Of a stretch of 64,000 nucleotides of DNA, positions 1-7,740 are shown in pieces (the stretch's first letter is position 1; every line of letters begins with the position of its first letter). The stretch is from Methylobacterium gnaphalii (lineage in GTDB: Bacteria; Pseudomonadota; Alphaproteobacteria; Rhizobiales; Beijerinckiaceae). Both the position numbers and the translations under genes were made by a program. The notes under the pieces were generated by a model. It did not search any database. It was given only the letters and a program-made list of their open reading frames with translations, and was not told where the DNA came from. The stretch covers positions 1 through 64,000 of the forward strand of contig NZ_BJZV01000005.1 in NCBI RefSeq assembly GCF_007992215.1. Reading direction: 5' to 3'.

Positions 1-34
1 GGACAGCCGCGCGGGGCACCTGCGCCTCGCCTGA
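1..34 (+). other. possible 3' end of an upstream gene
   Basis: One + strand frame reads ten codons from the window edge to a TGA at 32-34, and the hairpin terminator at 82-112 follows about 50 bases later. This fits the tail of a gene starting outside the window. The peptide is too short to identify, and the other two + frames run further without a stop, so the assignment is weak. Confidence 0.25.
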
Positions 35-81
35 TCTTGCTGCGCCGCATTATCGGTGAGACAAGCGTACCGCGCTTCGTG

Positions 82-112
82 AACGCCTGGGCCGACTCGG
101 CCCAGGCGTTTT
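82..112 (+). terminator. rho-independent terminator upstream of hpnA
   Basis: Bases 82-94 and 98-110 form a perfect 13 bp GC-rich stem with a 3-base loop. The 3' arm ends in TT and runs into two further T residues. It sits just before hpnA, so it probably ends transcription of a gene lying left of the window. The T tract is short, so efficiency is uncertain. Confidence 0.6.
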
Positions 113-134
113 CCTCATGGTCGATGCGAGAGAC

Positions 135-1169
135 ATGACAGAGCCGACGTCCAGCGGCCCCTTCGAACCGGGGCCCGTGCTGATCACCGGCGCGAGCGGC
201 TTCCTCGGAGCCGCCCTCGTCGACGTGTTCCGCAAGGCCGGCTTCCCGGTGCGGATCACCGTGCGTGCCTCGTCGCCCCGCACCAACCTGACCTGGACTG
301 ACGTGGAAATCGTCGAGGCCGATATGCGCGATCGCGCCGCCGTGAGCTCAGCGATGCGCGGCCAGCGCTACTTGATCCACGCCGCCGCCGATTACCGGCT
401 CTGGGCGCCGGATATGGAAGAGATCGTCCGCACCAACCGCGACGGCACGCGCATCCTCATGGAGGAGGCGCTGAAGGCCGGACTCGAGCGGGTCGTCTAC
501 ACGTCGAGCGTCGCGACCATCAAACCGCATACCGACGGCACGCCCGCCGACGAGACCCGGCCGCTGACGCCCGAGACCGCCATCGGCGCCTACAAGCGCA
601 GCAAGGTTGTGGCCGAGCGTGTGGTCGAGGACATGGTGGCCCGCGAGGGCTTGCCCGCCGTCATCGTCAACCCGTCGACGCCGATCGGCCCCCGTGACGT
701 CAAGCCGACGCCGACCGGGCGCATCATCCTCGACGCGGCGCAGGGCAAGATTCCGGCCTTCGTCGATACCGGCTTGAACCTCGCCCATGTCGACGACATC
801 GCCGCCGGCCATTTGCTGGCGCTCAACAAGGGCCGGATCGGCGAGCGCTACATCCTCGGCGGCGAGGACGTGATGCTGGCGCAGATGCTCGCCGACATCG
901 CCGGCATGGTCGGCCGCAAGGCCCCGACCACGAGGCTGCCCTACGCCGTGATCTATCCGATCGCCTTCATCTCCGAGCAGATCGCGCGGGTGACCGGCAA
1001 GGCGCCGCTCGCCACGATCGATGGCGTGCGCATGTCGAAGTACACGATGTTCTTCTCGGACGCGAAGGCGCGGGCCGAACTCGGCTACACTTCGCGCCCC
1101 TATCGCGAAGGTCTCTCGGACGCGATCGCGTGGTTCCGGCAGGCTGGCTACATGAAGGCGTCGCGATGA
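135..1169 (+). CDS. hpnA: hopanoid-associated sugar epimerase HpnA
   Basis: NAD(P)-dependent epimerase/dehydratase of the extended SDR family, 344 residues. A Rossmann motif TGASGFLG lies near the N-terminus and a catalytic YKRSK (YxxxK) near residue 155. The HpnA label rests on family resemblance and position, as first gene of an operon whose other members are squalene and hopene enzymes. Its exact role in hopanoid side-chain metabolism is not settled for the family. The stop overlaps the hpnC start (ATGA), indicating translational coupling. Start: ATG 135 has a close GAGAG; an in-frame ATG at 117 would add six residues but sits on the terminator stem and lacks a ribosome site. Confidence 0.85.
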   Translation: MTEPTSSGPFEPGPVLITGASGFLGAALVDVFRKAGFPVRITVRASSPRTNLTWTDVEIVEADMRDRAAVSSAMRGQRYLIHAAADYRLWAPDMEEIVRTNRDGTRILMEEALKAGLERVVYTSSVATIKPHTDGTPADETRPLTPETAIGAYKRSKVVAERVVEDMVAREGLPAVIVNPSTPIGPRDVKPTPTGRIILDAAQGKIPAFVDTGLNLAHVDDIAAGHLLALNKGRIGERYILGGEDVMLAQMLADIAGMVGRKAPTTRLPYAVIYPIAFISEQIARVTGKAPLATIDGVRMSKYTMFFSDAKARAELGYTSRPYREGLSDAIAWFRQAGYMKASR

Positions 1170-2065
1170 GCGCTGCGCCCTCCACTGCCACCGAAACCCG
1201 CTCGGGCAAGGGCCACCGGGACGAGAATTTCCCCGTCGCGTCCCACCTGATCCATCCGCGCTATCGCGGGGCGATCCTGGCCTTCTACAACTACGTTCGC
1301 GCCGGCGACGACATTGCCGACCATGCCGCGCTGTCGCCCGAGCAGAAGATCGCGATGCTCGACGCGCTCGCGGATTCGCTGACCGGCCGGGGGCCCTCCG
1401 ACCCGGAGGCCGAGCCGCTCAAGCGCGAACTCGCCGCCCACGCTCAGCCGCCGACCCACGCGCTCGAATTGCTCGACGCCTTCCGCATGGACGCGCGCAA
1501 GAGCCGTTACGCGAACTGGGATGAGTTGATCCACTATTGCCGCTACTCGGCGATGCCGGTCGGCCGTTTCGTGCTCGACATCCACGGAGAGGATCCGGCC
1601 CGGGTCTGGAAGACCTCGGACGCGATCTGCGCGGCCCTGCAGGTGCTCAACCACCTCCAGGATTGCGGCAAGGATTATCGCAACCTCGACCGCGTCTATC
1701 TTCCCGAGGACACTCTTCGGAAGCACGGGGCCGACGTGTCGATGCTCGGGGCAACGACCGCCTCGCCGCAGCTTCTCGAGGCGATTCGCGAGCTGGCGCA
1801 ACGAACCCTCGACCTGCTGGAGGACGGCGCGCCACTGCCGGGGCAGATCGACGACCTCCGGCTCAGCCTCGAAATCGCAGCGATCTACCGCCTCGCGGTC
1901 GTGCTGACGCGCGGACTGCTGACGCGCGACCCGCTCTCGCAAAAGGTCCATCACTCCAAGGCCGGCTTCGCGATGACGGCGCTGGGCGGCATCGCGTCGA
2001 CGCTGGTCCGCAGGCCGTTCCGGCCCCGATCCAACCGCATGACCACGGCGGAGGCCAAACGATGA
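1166..2065 (+). CDS. hpnC: squalene biosynthesis protein HpnC
   Basis: Trans-isoprenyl diphosphate synthase-like protein of 299 residues. In the three-enzyme bacterial route HpnC converts presqualene diphosphate to hydroxysqualene. Two aspartate-rich regions are visible: GDDIADHAAL near residue 50 and LQDCGKDYRNLDR near residue 165, where Mg2+ and diphosphate bind in this family. The start at 1166 forms an ATGA overlap with hpnA and removes a spurious upstream extension. The gene itself overlaps hpnD in the same way at 2062-2065. The conserved hpnC-hpnD-hpnE order makes the assignment strong. Confidence 0.93.
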   Translation: MSAAPSTATETRSGKGHRDENFPVASHLIHPRYRGAILAFYNYVRAGDDIADHAALSPEQKIAMLDALADSLTGRGPSDPEAEPLKRELAAHAQPPTHALELLDAFRMDARKSRYANWDELIHYCRYSAMPVGRFVLDIHGEDPARVWKTSDAICAALQVLNHLQDCGKDYRNLDRVYLPEDTLRKHGADVSMLGATTASPQLLEAIRELAQRTLDLLEDGAPLPGQIDDLRLSLEIAAIYRLAVVLTRGLLTRDPLSQKVHHSKAGFAMTALGGIASTLVRRPFRPRSNRMTTAEAKR

Positions 2066-2913
2066 GCGCCACCGCAAGCCCCGTCGCCGCATCGAGCGCA
2101 GACGCACAGGCCCTGCCGGCCGCCGGCTCGTCGTTCTACACGGCGATGCGGCTGCTGCCGGCCGAGCGGCGCGACGCGATGTACGCCGTCTACGCCTTCT
2201 GCCGCGCGGTGGACGACGTCGCCGACGATGGCGGCGCCCGCGAGGTCCGCGCGGCCGAACTCGACCGCTGGCGTGCCGACATCGACGCCCTCTATGCGGG
2301 CAAGCCGCCCGCCCGCGTCCAGGCGCTCGTCGGGCCGGTGAAGACGTATGGCCTGAAACGCCAGGACTTCCAGGACGTCATCGACGGCATGGCGATGGAT
2401 GCCGTCGAGGACATCGTGGCGCCGAGCGAGCAGAAGCTCGACCTCTACTGCGATCGCGTTGCCAGCGCCGTCGGCCGGCTCTCCGTACGGATCTTCGGCA
2501 TGGAAGAGGCGGACGGAATCAAGCTCGCCTGGCACCAGGGCAGGGCGCTCCAGCTCACCAACATCCTGCGTGACATCGACGAGGATGCCGAGCGCGGCCG
2601 GCTCTACCTGCCGCTGGAGAAATTCCAGGCGGTCGGCCTGCAGAACCCAACCCCGCAGAGCGCGCTCGCCCATCCCCGGCTCGCCGAAGTTTGCGCCGGC
2701 GTCGCCGCCGAGGCCGAGGAGCACTATCGCACGACCTGGGAGATCATCCGCCGCAACCCGCGCAGCGCGACCAAGGCCGCGCGCCTGATGGCAGCGGCCT
2801 ATCACCTCTATCTCGACGCGGTGGTGAAGCGCGGCTGGACCGCGCCCCGCACGCGGGTGAAGCCGAGCAAGCTCTCGCTCATCGGCGTCGCGCTGAGGCA
2901 CGGGATCGTCTGA
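2062..2913 (+). CDS. hpnD: presqualene diphosphate synthase HpnD
   Basis: Squalene/phytoene synthase family protein of 283 residues that condenses two farnesyl diphosphates into presqualene diphosphate. The family signatures are clear: AVDDVADD (first DxxDD-type Mg2+ site, near residue 55) and the second region NILRDIDEDAERGR with the downstream LYLP (near residues 170-185). The start is fixed by the ATGA overlap with hpnC, and its stop TGA 2911-2913 overlaps the hpnE ATG at 2913. The tight coupling of C, D and E suggests fixed stoichiometry for this three-step squalene route. Confidence 0.95.
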   Translation: MSATASPVAASSADAQALPAAGSSFYTAMRLLPAERRDAMYAVYAFCRAVDDVADDGGAREVRAAELDRWRADIDALYAGKPPARVQALVGPVKTYGLKRQDFQDVIDGMAMDAVEDIVAPSEQKLDLYCDRVASAVGRLSVRIFGMEEADGIKLAWHQGRALQLTNILRDIDEDAERGRLYLPLEKFQAVGLQNPTPQSALAHPRLAEVCAGVAAEAEEHYRTTWEIIRRNPRSATKAARLMAAAYHLYLDAVVKRGWTAPRTRVKPSKLSLIGVALRHGIV

Positions 2914-4232
2914 TGGCGGGCGTTGTTCACGTTGTCGGCGCCGGGCTCGCCGGTCTCGCGGCTGCGGCTGGTCTCGCGGAGGCCGGCCAATGCGTCGTGC
3001 TGCACGAGGCCGCCAAACATGCCGGCGGCCGCTGCCGCTCGTATTTCGATCCGTCCCTCGGCCTGACCATCGACAACGGCAACCATCTGCTTTTGTCGGG
3101 CAACCGCTCGGCGCTCGATTTTCTGAAGGTCATCGGCGCACCGGCCACGGCGCTCCAGGGACCGGACGAGGCCGCCTTCGACTTCGCCGATCTGCGCACC
3201 GGCGAGCGCTGGACGTTGCGGCCCAATGCCGGGCGCCTGCCCTGGTGGGTGCTCGCCGCTTCGCGCCGGGTGCCCGGAAGCCGGCCGCGCGACTACCTCG
3301 CGCCCCTGACGCTGATGTTCGCCGCCTCCGGCAAGAAGCCCGGTCAGGCCGGCACGATCGGCGAGACGATTCCCTGTGAGGGCCTGCTCTACGAGCGGCT
3401 CTGGCACCCGGTGCTGCTCGCCGCCCTCAATACGGACCCGCGCGAGAGCGATGTCGGGCTCGCCGCGACGATTCTGCGCGAGACCCTCGGCGCCGGCGGC
3501 CAGGCCTGCCGTCCGTTGGTGGCCGTGGACGGTCTCTCGGCGGCCTTCGTCGACCCGGCCCTTGCGTATCTCTCGCGGCGCGGCGCCGAGATCCGGTTCG
3601 GTCGGCGTCTGCGCGGCATCAATGCGCAGGGCGGACGCATCACACGCCTCGACTTCACCGACGAGCCCACCGAGATCGGCCCGGGCGATGCCGTGGTGCT
3701 CGCCGTGCCGCCCTGGGTCGCCGCCGACCTGATGCCGGGCCTGCCGACGCCGCAGGAATTCCGCTCGATCGTCAACGCGCATTTCGTGGCCGTGCCGCCG
3801 CCGGGCAGTCCTCTGCTGCTGGGCATCGTCGGCGGCCTGACCGAATGGCTCTTCGCCTATCCCGACCGTTTCTCGGTGACGATCAGCGGTGCGGATCACC
3901 TGCTCGACGTGCCGCGCGAGGATCTCGCCCGCCAGATCTGGCACGAGATCGCGGATCTGCACGGACTTGCACGCGAATTGCCCAGCTGGCAGATCGTCAA
4001 GGAGAAGCGAGCGACCTTCGCGGCGACCCCCGCGGAGGCCGCACGTCGTCCGGGTGCGGCGACCGCTTACGACAATCTCGTCTTGGCAGGTGATTGGATC
4101 GCGAACGGACTGCCCTCGACCATCGAGGGCGCCATCCGATCGGGAACAAATGCCGCGCTCGCGCTTAGGGGTCGGGCAAGCTTGCCCGTTCCGGCACGTG
4201 CGGTCGGACACAGGCACGCGGGAGTTGCGTGA
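2913..4232 (+). CDS. hpnE: hydroxysqualene dehydroxylase HpnE
   Basis: FAD-dependent amine oxidase/desaturase-like protein of 439 residues. In characterised systems HpnE reduces hydroxysqualene to squalene. The N-terminus carries the dinucleotide-binding motif VVGAGLAGLAAAAGL, then an acidic/basic loop typical of phytoene desaturase-like flavoproteins (HAGGRCRSY). The C-terminus has the second FAD-contact region (LVLAGDWIANGLPSTIEGA). The start overlaps the hpnD stop by one base, and a gap of only three bases separates it from shc, so squalene production and cyclisation are expected to be co-expressed. Confidence 0.94.
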   Translation: MAGVVHVVGAGLAGLAAAAGLAEAGQCVVLHEAAKHAGGRCRSYFDPSLGLTIDNGNHLLLSGNRSALDFLKVIGAPATALQGPDEAAFDFADLRTGERWTLRPNAGRLPWWVLAASRRVPGSRPRDYLAPLTLMFAASGKKPGQAGTIGETIPCEGLLYERLWHPVLLAALNTDPRESDVGLAATILRETLGAGGQACRPLVAVDGLSAAFVDPALAYLSRRGAEIRFGRRLRGINAQGGRITRLDFTDEPTEIGPGDAVVLAVPPWVAADLMPGLPTPQEFRSIVNAHFVAVPPPGSPLLLGIVGGLTEWLFAYPDRFSVTISGADHLLDVPREDLARQIWHEIADLHGLARELPSWQIVKEKRATFAATPAEAARRPGAATAYDNLVLAGDWIANGLPSTIEGAIRSGTNAALALRGRASLPVPARAVGHRHAGVA

Positions 4233-4235
4233 CGC

Positions 4236-6287
4236 ATGACGACAGGAATGAGGATTTCGGGGAACGAAGCGATGCGAGAGGCTGCCATCGACAGGATCGA
4301 CTCGAAGGTCGAGTCGCTGCAGCGTGTGAAGACGCGGGATGTCTCGCTCGATACGGTCGAGCGCAGCATCCAGGCCGCCACGCGCGCCCTGTCTGATCTC
4401 GCCCAGAAGGACGGCCATATCTGCTTCGAGCTTGAAGCGGACGCGACGATCCCGTCCGAGTACATCCTGTTCCACCAGTTCCGTGGGACCGAGGTCCGGC
4501 CGGGGCTGGAGCAGAAGATCGGCGCCTATCTGCGCCGCACGCAGTCCGCGCAGCATGGCGGCTGGCCGCTCGTGCATGACGGCGCCTTCGACATGAGCGC
4601 CAGCGTGAAGGCCTATTTCGCGCTGAAGATGATCGGCGACGACATCGAGGCGCCGCATATGCGCAAGGCGCGCGCGGCGATCCTCAGCCGCGGCGGCGCC
4701 AGCAATGCCAACGTTTTCACGCGCTTCCTGCTCGCGCTCTACGGCGAGGTGCCGTGGACGGCCGTGCCGGTGATGCCCGTCGAGATCATGCACCTGCCGA
4801 AGTGGTTCCCGTTCCACCTCGACAAGGTCTCTTACTGGGCTCGCACCGTGATGGTGCCGCTCTTCGTGCTGCAGGCGAAGAAGCCGCTGGCGAAGAACCC
4901 GCGCGGCGTCGGCGTGCAGGAGCTGTTCGTGACCCCGCCGGCCTCGGTGCGCCACTGGCCCGGCTCACCCCATGCCGCCTGGCCCTGGACGCCGATTTTC
5001 GGCGCCATCGACCGCGTGCTCCAGAAGACCCAGGACTACTTCCCGAAGACGCCGCGCCAGCGCGCCATCGACAAGGCCGTGGCCTGGGTCAGCGAGCGCC
5101 TGAACGGTGAGGACGGGCTCGGCGCGATCTACCCCGCCATGGCCAACTCGGTGCTGATGTACGACGTGCTCGGCTATCCGAAGGATCACCCGCAGGTGAA
5201 GATCGCCTGCGAGGCCATCGAGAAGCTCGTCGTCGAAAAGGACGACGAGGCCTACGTCCAGCCCTGCGTCTCGCCGGTCTGGGACACGGCCCTGTCGGGT
5301 CACGCCCTGCTCGAAGCCGGCGGTGCCCAGGCCGAGGCCACGGCGCGCAACGGCCTCGACTGGCTGAAGCCCCTCCAGGTGCTCGACATCAAGGGCGACT
5401 GGGCCGCGGCCAAGCCCGACGTGCGCCCCGGCGGCTGGGCCTTCCAGTACGCCAACCCGCACTACCCGGATCTCGACGACACCGCCGTGGTGGTGATGGC
5501 GATGGACCGTGCCATGCGCCAGCACGGCCTCGTCACTGGCATGCCCGACTACTCGACCTCGATCGCACGCGCCCGCGAATGGGTGGAGGGCCTTCAAAGC
5601 GCCGATGGCGGCTGGGCGGCTTTCGATGCGGACAACAACCACCACTACCTCAACCACATTCCGTTCTCGGATCACGGCGCGCTGCTCGACCCGCCGACCG
5701 CGGACGTGACGGCGCGCGTCGTTTCGATGCTCGCGCAGCTCGGCGAGACCCGCGAGACGAGCCGTGCGCTGGATCGCGGCGTGACCTACCTGCTCAACGA
5801 CCAGGAGGCCGACGGCAGCTGGTACGGCCGCTGGGGCATGAACTTCATCTACGGCACCTGGTCGGTGCTCTGCGCGCTCAACGCGGCCGGCGTCGACGGC
5901 AGCCACCCGCAGGTCGCCAAGGCCGCCGCGTGGCTGATCCGCATCCAGAACCCGGATGGCGGCTGGGGCGAGGACGCGCTGAGCTACAAGATCAATCCGG
6001 AGTTCGAACCCGGCAAGTCGACCGCCTCGCAGACGGCCTGGGCGCTGCTAGCGCTGATGGCAGCCGGCAAGGTCGATGATCCGGCAGTGGCCCGCGGCAT
6101 CAACTTCCTGTCGCGCACGCAAGGGCCGGACGGCTTCTGGTCGGAGGAGCGCTACACGGCAACCGGGTTCCCGCGGGTGTTCTACCTGCGCTACCACGGC
6201 TACCCGAAGTTCTTCCCGCTCTGGGCGATGGCGCGCTTCCGCAACCTCAAGAAGAGCAACACCGGCAAGGTCGCCTACGGCATGTAA
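4236..6287 (+). CDS. shc: squalene-hopene cyclase
   Basis: Class II triterpene cyclase (HpnF), 683 residues, which cyclises squalene to hopene/hopanol at the inner membrane face. The catalytic protonating DxDD motif is DLDD at residues 412-415. Several QW repeats are visible, for example ...QSADGGWAAF, ...DQEADGSWYGRWG and QNPDGGWGED. It is the last gene of the hopanoid operon; an efficient-looking terminator follows. Start uncertainty: ATG 4236 is three bases after the hpnE stop, but in-frame ATGs at 4248 and 4272 have AGGA- or GGGA-like sequences nearby and would shorten the poorly conserved N-terminus. Confidence 0.97.
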   Translation: MTTGMRISGNEAMREAAIDRIDSKVESLQRVKTRDVSLDTVERSIQAATRALSDLAQKDGHICFELEADATIPSEYILFHQFRGTEVRPGLEQKIGAYLRRTQSAQHGGWPLVHDGAFDMSASVKAYFALKMIGDDIEAPHMRKARAAILSRGGASNANVFTRFLLALYGEVPWTAVPVMPVEIMHLPKWFPFHLDKVSYWARTVMVPLFVLQAKKPLAKNPRGVGVQELFVTPPASVRHWPGSPHAAWPWTPIFGAIDRVLQKTQDYFPKTPRQRAIDKAVAWVSERLNGEDGLGAIYPAMANSVLMYDVLGYPKDHPQVKIACEAIEKLVVEKDDEAYVQPCVSPVWDTALSGHALLEAGGAQAEATARNGLDWLKPLQVLDIKGDWAAAKPDVRPGGWAFQYANPHYPDLDDTAVVVMAMDRAMRQHGLVTGMPDYSTSIARAREWVEGLQSADGGWAAFDADNNHHYLNHIPFSDHGALLDPPTADVTARVVSMLAQLGETRETSRALDRGVTYLLNDQEADGSWYGRWGMNFIYGTWSVLCALNAAGVDGSHPQVAKAAAWLIRIQNPDGGWGEDALSYKINPEFEPGKSTASQTAWALLALMAAGKVDDPAVARGINFLSRTQGPDGFWSEERYTATGFPRVFYLRYHGYPKFFPLWAMARFRNLKKSNTGKVAYGM

Positions 6288-6307
6288 GCCAGTCGCAGCG
6301 CGAACAT

Positions 6308-6343
6308 GAAAACGGCCCGGACCGCGAGGTCCGGGCCGTTTTC
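6308..6343. terminator. bidirectional terminator between shc and the alpha-oxoamine synthase
   Basis: Bases 6308-6321 and 6330-6343 form a perfect 14 bp stem (GAAAACGGCCCGGA and its complement) around an 8-base loop. The arms begin with A-rich and end with T-rich bases, so a U tract follows the hairpin on either strand. It lies between two convergent genes and can serve both. Confidence 0.9.
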
Positions 6344-6363
6344 ATTCCGGAGCCTGGGATCGG

Positions 6364-7740
6364 TCAGACCCCGCGGCGTGCCATGAGTTGCTCGATCAGC
6401 GTGCTCCCGGTCTCCAGCGCCGCCAGTTCCTCGGCGATCGCGGTGATCGTCTCCTTGATCTGGTCGGGCGTGTGCTCGGAGGTGATGAAGAAGCGGAGCC
6501 GCGAGGCCCGCTCCGGCACCGCCGGATGGATGATCGGCTGAACGTTGATACCGCGCTCATAGAGCCGGTTCGACAGGGTCACGGCCTTCAGGGAATCGCC
6601 GACGATCACCGGGGTCACCGCGAGGCCGAGACTCGTCCCCGTGTTGAGGCCCGCCTTCTTCGCAAGCGTCAGGAACAGGTTGCCGTTGCGACGCAGGCGC
6701 TCGACCCGCTCGGGTTCGGCGAGCATCACGGCCAGCGCCGCATCGCTCGCGGCTGCCAGTGGCGGCGATAGCCCGACGCTGTAGACGAAACCGCCAGCGG
6801 TGCATTTCAGGTACTCGATCAGCACCCCAGGCCCGGCGATGTAACCGCCGCAGGACGAGAGCGTCTTCGAGAGCGTGCCCATCCAGATGTCGACGTCCGA
6901 GGGATCGACACCGCAATGCTCATGCAGGCCAGCGCCGGTCCGGCCGAGCACGCCGAGCCCGTGGGCGTCGTCGACCATCAGCCAGCAATCATAGCGGCGC
7001 TTCAGCTCGACGAAGGCGGCGAGATCCGGCGCATCACCGTCCATGCTGTAGAGGCCCTCGATCACGATCAGCGCGCGGCGATGTTCGTGGCGGGTGGCCT
7101 CCAGGAGCTTCTCCAGGGCCGCCGGATCGTTATGGGCGAAGGAGCGGCGCTGCGCCCCGGAGAGTTGCGCGCCGGTCACCACGCTGTTGTGAATCAGCGC
7201 GTCGTGAAAGATCACGTCGGGCGATTCGAGGATCGCGCCGATCGCGGTGACGTTGGTGGCGTGGCCGCTGACCATCACCACGCAGGCTTCGGTGCCGTAA
7301 TGGGTGGCGAGCGCCTTCTCCAGCCGGCCGTGGCCCGGCCGCTCACCCGCCACGATCCGGCTCGCGGAGGCCGATGTGCCGTAGGCCTCGATCGCCTTGC
7401 GCGCCGCCCCGCTCACGGCCGGATGACCGTTGAGGCCGAGATAGTCGTAGGACGAGAAGTTGATGCAGGTCTTCCCCTCCATCCGCGTCGTCGCCCCGGC
7501 ACGGGTCTCGTGCACGCGGAAGAACGGGTTGGCGACGCCGATCAGGTCGGCGGCGGAGCGCTGCAGCTTCAGCTCGCGGTAGCCCGCAAGCTTCTCGAAA
7601 TCCTGAGGGGAGTCCGGCGTCTCGCTCTTGGTCTCGGCCGGCGCCGGGGCCGGGCGCACGGGTGTGCGCCCGAGGCGGTTCGTGACGAAGCTGGCCAGGG
7701 CCGCGCGGCCCTCCTCGTCGGCCCGTGTCGATCGGGTCAT
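6364..7740 (-). CDS. PLP-dependent alpha-oxoamine synthase, polyketide-releasing
   Basis: Fold-type I PLP enzyme of the alpha-oxoamine synthase family (BioF, Kbl, serine palmitoyltransferase), 458 residues. Seen: the PLP lysine in GTLSKTLSSCGGY (K292), the DDAHGLGVLG motif that contacts the cofactor, SGHATN near the ring-stacking histidine position, and a C-terminal RLRFFITSEHT block. About 50 N-terminal residues precede the family core. Its ATG overlaps the polyketide synthase stop (ATGA), so the two are translationally coupled. I infer that it takes the acyl chain from the synthase carrier domain and an amino acid, releasing a 2-amino-3-ketone with loss of CO2. The amino acid is unknown. 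BioF is unlikely because no other biotin gene is present. Confidence 0.88.
   Translation of the reverse strand: MTRSTRADEEGRAALASFVTNRLGRTPVRPAPAPAETKSETPDSPQDFEKLAGYRELKLQRSAADLIGVANPFFRVHETRAGATTRMEGKTCINFSSYDYLGLNGHPAVSGAARKAIEAYGTSASASRIVAGERPGHGRLEKALATHYGTEACVVMVSGHATNVTAIGAILESPDVIFHDALIHNSVVTGAQLSGAQRRSFAHNDPAALEKLLEATRHEHRRALIVIEGLYSMDGDAPDLAAFVELKRRYDCWLMVDDAHGLGVLGRTGAGLHEHCGVDPSDVDIWMGTLSKTLSSCGGYIAGPGVLIEYLKCTAGGFVYSVGLSPPLAAASDAALAVMLAEPERVERLRRNGNLFLTLAKKAGLNTGTSLGLAVTPVIVGDSLKAVTLSNRLYERGINVQPIIHPAVPERASRLRFFITSEHTPDQIKETITAIAEELAALETGSTLIEQLMARRGV

Noticed and set aside
2808..4955. 715-codon open frame on the - strand across hpnE and shc
   Set aside because: Shadow of two well-identified genes; composition is typical of the complementary strand.
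6364..7740. Annotation as BioF (8-amino-7-oxononanoate synthase)
   Set aside because: Same superfamily, but it is translationally coupled to a polyketide synthase, has an extra N-terminal segment, and no biotin genes are nearby.
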